Of a stretch of DNA of 16,780 nt, positions 1 through 9,000 are shown in pieces. Under the pieces are notes generated by a model. That model had not been told where the DNA came from. It did not search any database and saw nothing but the letters and a program-made list of their open reading frames with translations. A program made the position numbers and the translations under genes. Position 1 is the stretch's first letter. Each line of letters starts with the position of its first letter. Origin of the DNA: Dimargaris cristalligena (Eukaryota; Kickxellomycota; Dimargaritomycetes; Dimargaritales; Dimargaritaceae); contig JANBQC010000604.1 in NCBI GenBank assembly GCA_027576995.1, positions 1-16,780 on the forward strand, written 5' to 3'.

Positions 1-554
1 TGAAAATAAACATCCCACCGATTTTCCCATACACATATCGGTTAAAACCTTATACAACCAAGCTGAACTTCACCCATCTTGGTTACACCCCCCCCCAACG
101 CCAATAAAAGCCGGATGCAGTCGCAGACTGTTAATGCTTCCCTCCGGCAATTGCTACGCCGAAGGGTAAATATGGAAATACCGCAAGACTCGTAACTGAG
201 CAGACTATCATATTTAGTAACGGACCAATGTTTTCCTACTTGCAAAAATGGCTCCACAATGATGAGCTCTACAGGGACAGTGTTAGGTGGTACATATGAA
301 GGTATATATGGGGGTATATATATATATATGTGTGTGTGTGTGTGAACGGTCTTATGGGGAAAGGAGGGAGGAAATGGAGGAAGCAGCACATGCTATTCAG
401 AGCGAAACCCCTTATTTAAATATTGAGTGGGTCCCCGCCAGCTAAGTTTTGACGATTCACCCCTTTAGCTTATTTCTACTTTGTTCTGACTTCCGATACC
501 GCGCTTAATCCCAACTGTATTCACCGTATCTGTTTAGCGGTGATAGTTATACTG
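1..554. other. Left-edge intergenic region and upstream region of gene 1
   Basis: No convincing gene was seen here. The stretch holds a run of 10 C near 85-95, a mixed TA/TG dinucleotide microsatellite at about 313-345, and purine-rich sequence at 355-383 (pyrimidine-rich on the minus strand). The reading frame of gene 1 is closed upstream by a TGA at 450-452, and its first ATG is at 555, which limits the 5' leader. A minus-strand open frame at 42-389 begins only with GTG and reads mostly through the microsatellite, so I do not call it. Confidence 0.6.
413..422 (+). promoter_or_regulatory. TATA-like element upstream of gene 1
   Basis: The sequence TATTTAAATA is a perfect 10-base palindrome about 133 bases upstream of the ATG at 555. 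Its position is compatible with a fungal TATA element for gene 1. A similar element (TATAAATA on the minus strand) lies upstream of the small secreted-protein gene at 15700-16041. The match is short and AT-rich, so chance is possible. Confidence 0.3.
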
Positions 555-2083
555 ATGTTTGCTCCGAAGTGGGCCTTGACCATCTGGTCGTTAGTGGGGA
601 TAGTGTTGGTTCAATTAAACCCAATAACTGCCCAACAAACCGTTGATGACCTACCCACCGAGGTAGTGGGTCTGGTGTTAAACAATGTCAAGACGTTCGA
701 AGACCAACTGACGGCTAGCCAAGTTAGTCCAACCTGGAAAGCTATAATCACCCAGGAACGCATCCGCCGGAACCAAAAAGTAGGTTTTTGATTAAAATAG
801 ACATGTACTGAGGGGTGAAATTCGACAAATTGAATTATCACCTATTTTGACCAGTGTCTATTAATATTTCCTCTAATTGTAGGTAGCTATACATCGCTGT
901 TATATATATATATATGTGCGTGTTTTAAAAAACCCATTAAACCAAACAGGCGTTCGATTATCTTATGAAGATGGACGAGAAGCAACTCACAAGTCCCTTG
1001 GTGGAGTCCCAAGCCGATGAAGCCTATAAGCAGCTGTTCCCCTTAGTCGAAGGCTATATTCGCCCCATTCTCGTCAACAATCTGCTTATGCAGGGTCTCT
1101 GGAACCTACGGTACGATGCCTTGGGCCAAGTACGAAAACTGGGACGTCCGCCCTCCCGAACCATCCTCGACAATTCCGATTTCCAAGCCACTCTGGAGGC
1201 CTTTCGACCCTCCCTAAAAACCCTACGTGACCACCAAACCCATGCCGTGATTCTGCATACACTAGATGATACGATGCTACAGGCCTTTTATCCCCTGGTG
1301 TATTTAGCCCAACAAGGGCCCCCCAACAATGACTACTACGACGATGACGACGGCAAGGAGGCATGGGTATGGGCAGGGAAACGGGAAATAAAAGAAAAAG
1401 TGCGGGCTGGTGAAACCAGTGGGGAAGCCGTTATACCAGAGGACGGACTAGTCATTGCGAATATCGAGCGGGCCATTTGGGCCGCTTCGGCCTTTTTCTC
1501 CGGCGATTCATTTGTGGAAGCTCTCCTCTGCCACCTCGGCGACTGGCTTCCCGCAACGTACGTCGGCATGATTACGATCATCCAGGAACAGCCCATGGCC
1601 CACCATCCCATCCGCCGAGCTCCGCATTTAGCCTCTCTAGCTGAACGCCGCCGCCGGATCATGGTCCAGTACCTTGCGGATGGATTGACGGAAGTCCTAA
1701 CCACCAGTATGATCTTCGGGGCCACCATTAAACCCCAAATCCGACCCATGTGGCTCCGCCAAATCCGGCTGGCGGTGTGGGGCCATCCCGCCTGGAGCTC
1801 CAGTGACCAGATTCTGACCATGGTGGTGGCCGCTCAATACGGTAATATTACCGTGGCCCAATGGTTGTGGCCTTTCATGGCCCTGTTCCGGCGCCCGATC
1901 TTGGCCAAGGTTCGGTACTGCTGTCAGTCCTTCGGGTGGCAGCCCGTCGGTCAGTGGCTCGATACTAAATCAGTGATTTGGCCGTCCTCGGTTGATCATG
2001 ACTGTGATGTGGTTTTTAATCAGTATAGAATAGTGCATTTAAATAGTGCAGGTCAGTTGGCGGTACGGGTTTACCAGATTTAA
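555..2083 (+). CDS. Predicted secreted protein with F-box-like motif (two exons)
   Basis: I read this as exons 555-779 and 950-2083 joined in phase 0, giving 452 residues. Residues 1-26 form a typical signal peptide: Lys5, then a hydrophobic core (ALTIWSLVGIVLVQL), then a small-residue site after ITA. Residues 33-66, starting LPTEVVGLVL and ending near SPTWKAIIT, fit the F-box pattern (LP-x-E, hydrophobic helix, then a V-S-x-x-W element). The remaining 380 residues match no family I know. They include an acidic run (YYDDDD) near residue 205 and an ankyrin-like helix pair (VVAAQYGNITVAQWL) near residues 362-382. F-box proteins normally recruit substrates to cytosolic or nuclear SCF ubiquitin ligases, so a signal peptide on one is contradictory. 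Upstream GTG 540 is not a plausible eukaryotic start; ATG 555 is the first ATG in an open frame closed at 450. If exon 2 were used alone, ATG 965 would give 372 residues without signal or F-box. I am confident that this is a gene and moderately confident of the F-box call. Confidence 0.75.
780..949 (+). other. Intron of the F-box-like gene (phase 0)
   Basis: The donor is GTAGGT at 780 and the acceptor is AAACAG ending at 949, giving 170 bases. Both flanking exons are open in frame, and the junction reads ...RRNQK then AFDYLMKMDEK. Without splicing the frame stops at 789-791. The intron holds a TA dinucleotide run at about 900-915. A nearer AG at 881-882 would put exon 2 in the wrong frame. 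Confidence 0.75.
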
Positions 2084-2595
2084 AACATCCATTACTAAGC
2101 CCCAGTGGGGCCCATTTTCACTAAACCATGGGGCCCGCCTTAAAAATAAGGCGGGGAATGGTCCGATAAACTTGAGAGTATCTTCCTTTCTTACATTACC
2201 TCTACCGAGTATCATTTAAATGGCTGGTATGGGCTATACTTACAGAATCAAACTGCAGGGACCATTGCCACGGCCAAAAGGGTTAATGGCTTCTGCTAGC
2301 GAGTGAAATATATGGGCTGAGCTTTGGGGAAGGGATAATTACAAAGTGCATCTAGGCAACTCTGCCAATATGCGTATGGCGTTGTCCGCTTATGCCCAAA
2401 TACAGAAGTAGACACAGAGGCGGAGAAAGTACCGCAGTAGTGTGACACGTCATGAGTTGGCTGTCTATGAAATATATAACTCCCTCCCCCACTCCAAAAA
2501 AATTGGCATGTGAAAAAAATACAGTTAAAGCCGTCAACAAGATTATGCCAACCAATATGAAGCCATTACATCCCCGCCCCTTTAACATACATACA
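2084..2595. other. Convergent intergenic region with 3' hairpins
   Basis: This 512-base stretch separates the stop codons of two genes that face each other, so it should hold both 3' UTRs. It carries two GC-rich inverted repeats close to the stop of the F-box-like gene (listed separately). A minus-strand ATG frame at 2352-2588 encodes a 78-residue peptide with a hydrophobic N-terminus; it starts only 7 bases past the stop of the DDIAS-like gene and is treated as a finding rather than a gene. Confidence 0.6.
2134..2155 (+). repeat. Perfect 9-bp inverted repeat (3' UTR hairpin)
   Basis: CCCGCCTTA at 2134-2142 and TAAGGCGGG at 2147-2155 are exact reverse complements around an AAAA loop. A smaller hairpin, GCCCC-AGT-GGGGC at 2099-2111, precedes it, and the octamer TGGGGCCC occurs twice (2106-2113 and 2129-2136). 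All lie within 75 bases of the stop codon at 2083, so they fall in the likely 3' UTR or termination region. Confidence 0.6.
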
Positions 2596-4808
2596 TCATT
2601 CGATTTTATTGGTGTTATATCTGGTGGGGGGTTTTTTGGGGGTTGTGTAATGAAAAACTTTTGAGGCCAATTTTACGGGAGCCGGGAATGGCTTTGGTGG
2701 TACTGAAATAGTAGGCGGGGCAGTAGATTCGGGGGGACTGGTATCAGTTGCCACTGCCACTGCTGATGGGGTATGTGGGGGTGGGGGGTGCTGGGTACCA
2801 TGGATAGCTAACCGTGCCTGAGCCCCACCACGGTTCAGATTGTATAATCCGGACGGTGCAGGGGAAGGCAACAGTGGCTCTTTAGGCGGATGGAGGGCAG
2901 GTATTTGACCAAGTCCCTCACTAACAGACATATGGGTAGAGGACGGGATCGCCGAAGCATTGCCAGGGGTTACTGTTGGGGATTTTTGGGGGGTCCAGCC
3001 CATAAGTTCGAAATCAGAGAGTTGGGCCAGTAGATTGGCTGGAAAATCGGCATCATCGAGGAAATGGTCATATAAGTTTGTTGGGCTGGTTAAAGGGGCC
3101 ACTATTTCCCCAACGGATGGGGAGATGGTGGAGGAGGAGGAGGATTCGAGAGGGGAGGCTACCTTGAGTGGGGAGTCAGTAACCACGACGGTTGGGGAGC
3201 CCGGGGATTGGGGTGGAAGGCCATTTAATTGCGGGGGAATAGCCTGATTCTGGTCAGCTCGTCGGGGATCCGTGGGATCTATAACTTGTACCTGCTCAAG
3301 CAGGGAAGACAGGTCTGGTGTTGGGCTGGGTAGCAAATCGGACCCACCACCACGATGACGCGCTTGCTTCAATTGGGCGGAGTCAGTGTCAGGAGCCTTC
3401 CAATCGGCCACAGTTAGCTCTGCAAGGTATTTGTCCAGGTCATCGTCGAACAGGTCGATGGCGGGGATATGGGGCACATGAGACAGTTGCGTTAAATTGG
3501 TAGAGGAATGATTCTGTGATTTACAAATGACAGATACACTGGTCAATAGGCGACCTACTGCAGCCCGGGTTATCATATCTAGCCAACCATCAATTTCCCG
3601 TTGAACTGCCTCGGTGGTCTGCCGTCTAACCACACGAGGTTTGATCTGGGGTAATACCACAGTGGCATCGGGTTTGGTGTCCTTGGTTGAATCTAGGCCT
3701 GTGCCTCTCGGGGGGAATACCGACTTTGGGTCGGCCGAGTAGGTGTATTTTTGCAGTCGGTTGGCCTGGGCCCAAGCCCACGATTGCATATCACTATAAT
3801 ACAAACAGTTCGCCTGTAGAAATCGGGTGACCCCCGTAAGCGTATAACACAGGGGCTGGTACTCGGGGCCGATGAGATCGATGGTAAGTGATGTCCATTG
3901 CGACGGTACACGGCCTGACCCCGTAGTTTGAGCGAGGTTGGTTTGATGGATGGAGCGATTTCCCGCACGGGTGGTAGCCGTCCAAGTGGATCCCACCAAT
4001 CTGGTCCGTAGTAGTTGCCGGACGAGAGCGTGGGCGGGCTGGCCAGTTGATAGGGAATAGCGACCGAACCATCGGTAATAATCGCCGGCCGACAGACCAA
4101 ATATTTGATCGAGTTGGGAGCCGAACATTACCACTAGTTGATAGTATATAGTGTAGTGGATATTTTGGTCGAGGGCCCCCGGAATAAAATAATATCGATA
4201 ATACCAATACGAGTAAGAATCTGCCATTTGGGTCACAATTCCTTGGATAATACGCAGTGGAACGGTAGGATGCTGGCGTAATCAGCTATTGGGTAAGGGA
4301 CTCCGCCGGCGCAGTGCAGCCCCGAGCAGTAGTGATGGAAACGAGGGCAGTTGATATTAAATAGTAGGGTGGTGGTGGGATGCTTGGAAATCAAGCTATA
4401 ATTTGGTTTACCTAAACGAAGCTGTTGGTTAATCACCGTCAGGGCGCGAACAGAATAAGTAACCCGAATGAACCTTGAGTTAGCCGTGGTTATGCCGCAG
4501 CGGCGACAAGTCACGGTGGTGGTGGTGGTGGTGGCGGCGGCGGGCCGAGCGAGGGGTGGCGATTGGCTTGGAGCCGTGTCAGCTCGGGCCATTTTGCGCC
4601 AACAGCCGGGACAACTGGGAAAGACATGGGGACAATCGTAAATGGCCGAAAGGACATCCTCCTCGTTCGACCGACCCTCCCGCGAACAGGGGGTTAATGA
4701 GGGGGGTTGCGGCTCGGAGGAAGTCGGCAGTGAAGTGGCATAGGGAAAATGGGGGTATATGTAGATAAAGCGGACAGAAACGGGGGCTGATTTGGAAGGG
4801 GCCCCCAT
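2596..4808 (-). CDS. DDIAS/noxin-like protein with RPA-type zinc-ribbon OB fold (two exons)
   Basis: Exon 1 is 4808-4412 and exon 2 is 4133-2596, joined in phase 1, giving 644 residues. Residues 51-150 carry the signature of the RPA1 C-terminal (DBD-C type) domain: the VFPSCPGCW element with C66 and C69, then C101 and C104 as the second knuckle, then beta strands (RFIRVTYSVRALTV, LRLVVMFGSQLD) and the FGLSAGDYYRW helix. The order and the FGS-x-L-D-x-x-FGL segment closely resemble vertebrate DDIAS (noxin), a protein linked to survival after DNA damage. Later OB-fold strands appear near residues 212-250. The C-terminal half is Pro/Ser-rich with two acidic-hydrophobic motifs: IDLFDDDLDKYLAEL near 358-372 and LSDFELMGWTP near 504-513, which could be partner-binding peptides. 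Metal and single-stranded nucleic-acid binding are inferred from family. ATG 4808 is the only ATG in frame before the zinc ribbon; the first 45 residues are low-complexity, so an extra upstream exon is possible. Confidence 0.7.
2605..2610 (-). terminator. AATAAA polyadenylation-like signal at end of the DDIAS-like gene
   Basis: On the minus strand AATAAA spans the codons for Asn-Lys three residues before the TGA stop at 2598-2596. If used it would make the mRNA 3' UTR very short. The motif is short and partly forced by the protein sequence. Confidence 0.25.
4134..4411 (-). other. Intron of the DDIAS-like gene (phase 1)
   Basis: On the minus strand the donor is GTAAAC (after TTTAG) starting at 4411, and the acceptor is CAACTAG ending at 4134. 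The 278-base intron is preceded by one base of a codon and followed by two, producing Val133 and the continuous beta strand LRLVVMFGS expected for this OB fold. If the intron is retained, the frame runs on for about 59 codons of unrelated sequence to a stop at 4233-4235. The junction is supported by family alignment from memory and not by transcripts. Confidence 0.75.
4513..4542. repeat. GGT/GGC trinucleotide repeat in coding exon
   Basis: A run of GGT units followed by GGC units on the plus strand encodes, on the minus strand, an Ala run followed by a Thr run (about residues 89-98) of the DDIAS-like protein. The repeat lies in the loop between the two zinc-binding knuckles and lengthens that loop. 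Confidence 0.7.
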
Positions 4809-6020
4809 AGCTGGGTTGGCTTCTGAAGGGCGTTGTGCAGCAGTGGAGCCGAAGGGAGGGAGGGAGGGAGATTCGGAGAGTGAGAAGCTGAATGAGGAGG
4901 GGTGGCTCTGTGTGACAACAACCAACTCCCCCGCTTGGGTGTCTATGCTGATAGGTAAAATAAGCCCTCTTGACCTTACTTATTATAATCTCGATATTAT
5001 CTACTATATAGACCATACCAACAACCAGTTGTTAATAAAAAGGTCCCGCAGTAGAGAGAAATTTCTTACACCACTTCCTCTCCCAGTTGGAGGAGGCGTG
5101 CAACCATGAGAAACGAACGGGGCAGACTGCGGTCGGGGCACTGTGATTAGTTGTTCCCCTCTCCAGTCCAGTCCAGTGAACCAACCACAGCCAAGGCTGC
5201 CCAGCGCCCGCGGCATGCCTTCCAGGCTCTTTTGTATTAATCAGGTAAAAATAGCGCGATGGGCTGATTGGCACTGCTGGTGCTGAATACGCAATAGCAA
5301 TAGTGAATGAGGGCGTCCTCCTACAAATCCTCCCCTATTATATTGGGTATATGCTATATGCGCATACACTCGCCATGGCTAATATATGCAGGTTACATGC
5401 CAAGGGAAGAGGAATATAGGATAAGCCCCCCTTCTCCCTATCTTTTCTCTTTACTACTACTGACCTTATATTCTTCTTCACTATTTCTCCCCATTTTTTC
5501 GTATTCGCCTACTGTGCCGTTCCTCCCCCTCCGGACATTCCTTCCCCGAGTTCCCGAAGCCATTCGACTTAACCTGCGTTACACATATTATTTCCCCTTC
5601 TCAACTAGCCTCACACACTTACTTACCAGTCGTCTGGAATTCCTTTCTTGTTTCTTGGCGTTTTGCTTATGATACTCTCGATATATACTCACTACATCTT
5701 TTGCCCGAGTCCTAATCCTCCTCTCACCCCTCCTCCGTCGATTTGTCTGGTTCCTCTCTTACCCCCGTCCACTAACCAACCCTTTGCGAAGTTCACCACC
5801 CATAGACCCCTTTAATACAGCGCCTATTCTATTTATACGCCTTGGCCCCTCTCAACTTATCCCTTGCTTCCCTGGAGGAACCCCAGTCTCTCGAATTCCA
5901 GGTCCGTTCTTTTTGAACCCTCCTTATTCTCGCATACACACACACACACACCCTCTCTCTCTCTTTCCTTTTTTATCCTTTTAAAAATACCCCCTCTCTT
6001 TTAACCCGGCCTGGCCAGAA
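4809..6020. other. Divergent promoter region and long pyrimidine-rich leader
   Basis: The region separates the minus-strand DDIAS-like gene from the plus-strand transcription factor, and must hold both promoters. From about 5415 to 6010 the plus strand is strongly pyrimidine-rich, ending in a (CA)n then (CT)n tract at about 5935-5965 just before the ATG at 6021; this looks like a long 5' leader of the transcription factor. An ATG frame at 5307-5672 (121 codons) is made almost only of Leu, Ser, Pro and Phe codons, as expected from CT-rich sequence, and at most may act as an upstream ORF. The triplicate TCCAG unit at 5164-5177 is a minor local repeat. Confidence 0.6.
5935..5965 (+). repeat. Compound CA/CT dinucleotide microsatellite
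   Basis: About eight CA units run directly into about seven CT units, ending 55 bases before the start codon of the transcription factor gene. CT-rich blocks just upstream of fungal start codons are common in well-expressed genes and often mark the transcription start area. Confidence 0.8.
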
Positions 6021-9000
6021 ATGAGTCTTCAAGACGACCTGCTTGGTATCGGGGATTGCACTGAGCCCAAGCTCATGCGCGCCTGTGACGTTTGCCGCAA
6101 AAAGAAAATCAAATGCGCCGGCGAAAAACCCGAGTGCAGTACATGTCGGCGCAACCAAATCCCCTGCCACTACAGCCCCTGGGTGCGCGGCAAACGTTCG
6201 CGCAAAACCATCGGAAGTGCGGACGGTTTAGGCAGTATCCTTGAGGGCGTCAGCGGTAGAGCCCCACCTATGGGCGGTGGTGGCCCCGATGTCAACACAA
6301 TGACCAATACCTTCTCTTTTCAACCGGCCCCCTCGGGTCACCACCACCTTCAGTCGCCCCCCGGGATGGTATCGACGCCATCCACCGGTCCGGGGGGTCT
6401 ACCGACTATGGTCAATATGTCCGGACCCGCCACCATCTCGGGCTTCGGCACCTTGGATTTTTCGGCCTCCGCTCTCGATTCCCCCAACCCACTACCCAAC
6501 GTCAATGCCGCCGCCATGGCCGCCGGTATCCCTACCGGTCTTTCGTCCTCCCACCTACCGAATGGGTCAAATGGTGATGGGAGCGGCGGGGGAAGCCCTC
6601 TGTCCATGGAGTCCCTTCAGTCACTGGGCCTCGGCCTGGTTGGTTTAGATGACAGTAGTAAAAACATTAATGAATTGTTCCAGCGGATTCAGACCCTCGA
6701 ACAGCACCTGCAGAACATGCAGATGCAACAAAATCCCGCCCTCCAAATGGCCAATGGGGGCAATATGGCTGGTACCCTGTCCGCAAGCCGCCTGGCCGAG
6801 TTGGTCACCTCTTCCTCGTCATCATCCTCTCCCCCTAACGTTGCCGAATATCCCTCGATGGGTTTACTGGGGCTAAACACCGTACCCTCTGCCACTGCTC
6901 ACGGGGGAAGTCTTTCAATGGCCCCGGCCCCTGCTGCCGCTGTTGGTACCTCCTCCACCCTGGGTCGACAGCACTCTACCAGTAGCTCAACGTCTACTAT
7001 GCCCTTCAGTACTGGGTTACAGCCCCCACCCCTGACCCCTCAAACCCCCGGATTTAACTCGACTCAGACCACTGGCCACAGTAACAAGAGGTCCTACAAT
7101 GGGTCCAGCGATAGTCCCAGCCAGGACTCGTCCCACCACGCCCACGACTCGGGCGGCCATGCCAACAAGCTGCGTATCGTGGCCGCCCCGCCCGTGGGAC
7201 TAGGCAACGATACGGATCGCTATTTCGAACCCTCCGTGGTCAACTCATTGGTGGAACTCTTCTTCAAAACGAAGCACCCCTTCCTGAGCGTTTTCACCTA
7301 CACCGACTTTATGAAACGGTGGCGTCAGAACCTGATTTCCGACATCTTTCTCAACACCATCCTGGCGATCACGTGTCGTCACTCGACACTGTCCCTGGTC
7401 ATTCGTGACCCCCCGTACAGTTCCGGCGAGGTCTACTTCGAAAAAGCCAAGGGTCTGGCTGTCAATGCCATGAGCCACACTTCGCTGGACCACATCCAGG
7501 CGTTTATTCTACTGGGCCTCTATGAAATTGGCCGCGGAAAGGAAACGGCATGGATGTACATTGGCATCGCCACGCGCATGGCCCAGCGCATGGGGCTTAA
7601 CCGTATCGATGCTGACCCCCACCGGTCCTACTCCGCCCGGGAATGGCAACAGCGGGAAACTAAGCGGCGGGTGTGGTGGCTTACCTTTATCACCGAAAAT
7701 CTCACTTCCCTAGCCATGAATCGCCCTCCCTCACTACACCCAGACGACTGCAAAGTAAACCACCCGAGCAGTGAAGAAGTTATCCGGGATTTCATCTCGG
7801 TAGGCGATGACGGGGATGGCGTAGCTACGTACAGTAGCGGTAACAACGGCAACGGGTCCATACAGGAAATGAGCCCGACTGGCCAGTCCCTCAGCGACAT
7901 TACATCCCCCGTTCCACCCTCCCTAAATAAACATATGTCCTCGGCTGGACATAACGGCAATGGCGACTCCGAGATGACAGATTCCAATATGGGCCTTCAC
8001 CAGCGGGCCCTTATCAACGCCCGTCGGGCCCAGCAACCCCCCCGGCCCGCCATGAACTTGACTGGTTACGATGTGGACCTCATCCTTATCATTTCCAAAA
8101 TTAGTGTATTCCGATCCCGCGTGGCCATTAGTGCCCACAAATGGCTCCTTGGGGCACCTAACCTGACCCAGGAGCTAGTGGACTGGTTCTCGAAGTTACC
8201 CCCACATCTGCAAATCCCACCCGGTCAACGCTGGTCCGAATCCCACGTGCGCTCTAACCCCGCCAGCTGCTCCTATCTGATTAACCTACACTCATTGTAC
8301 TATACGGCCGTGATCATCACCAATCGGACGGACAGCCACTTCCTTTCCCAAGTTCACTTGGACCCCCGCACGTTACTGAACGCCCAGGAACTATGCTGGA
8401 AATCAGCCGAAGCGATTGTGCAACTCATGGAACTATCGGAGCACTTGTCTATCCAGTACTATAATAGCTTCTTTGGCATGTGTCTGATTAACGCCGGCTT
8501 TGTTCTCATCGATAATATTGGGGGTGTATTGTTGGTTCCGGACCGCAGCCCAAGTGGCCACGGTGCCAATAACAACCCCCGGGGACCGGACCGGACCCGC
8601 GTGGCGACTGCCGCGGACTACCTCATCCAGGTTTTTCACATTCTCCAGGATATCGGCAAATACTGGGCCCAGAACTATGTGTGTGCCCGCCATTTTCGCC
8701 AGACGCTTCGTGATCAATTCCCGGCACTTCCCGATACCGAAGACTGGGCCACTTTTTTGACGGCATTGAAACCTACCGTGCTAGCCGCGTTTGACAATCA
8801 ATTCCCGGGATTGGCCCAGACCCGGAGCGAATCGTCAACGATTCCAACTGCACGCAATGGCAGTGCGCCTGGTTCCACCGACTTGGGCCAACCTACCGCC
8901 AATGGAATGGGCTTGTCTATTAGCCACCCCCTCCCCTCGGAATCGGCACAGCAGCAACAATCCCTGATGAGCCAATCGAATCTACTGGATATGGCCCAGG

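Noticed and set aside
42..389. Minus-strand 115-codon open frame
   Set aside because: It starts only with GTG, and much of it is translated microsatellite (His/Thr, Ile/Tyr runs) and poly-G. No domain is visible.
540..554. Upstream GTG start of the F-box-like gene
   Set aside because: GTG is not a usual start in fungal nuclear genes. ATG 555 gives a complete signal peptide.
1086..1821. Antisense open frames opposite exon 2 of the F-box-like gene
   Set aside because: They are shadows of the real coding strand: Arg/Ser/Pro-rich, with no recognisable motifs.
4579..5016. Minus-strand ATG frame overlapping exon 1 of the DDIAS-like gene
   Set aside because: It is in a different frame from the zinc ribbon and its translation is low-complexity. 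It might hold an upstream exon, but no junction could be supported.
5307..5672. 121-codon plus-strand ATG frame
   Set aside because: Its composition (Leu, Ser, Pro, Phe) simply follows from the CT-rich leader. At most it is an upstream ORF.
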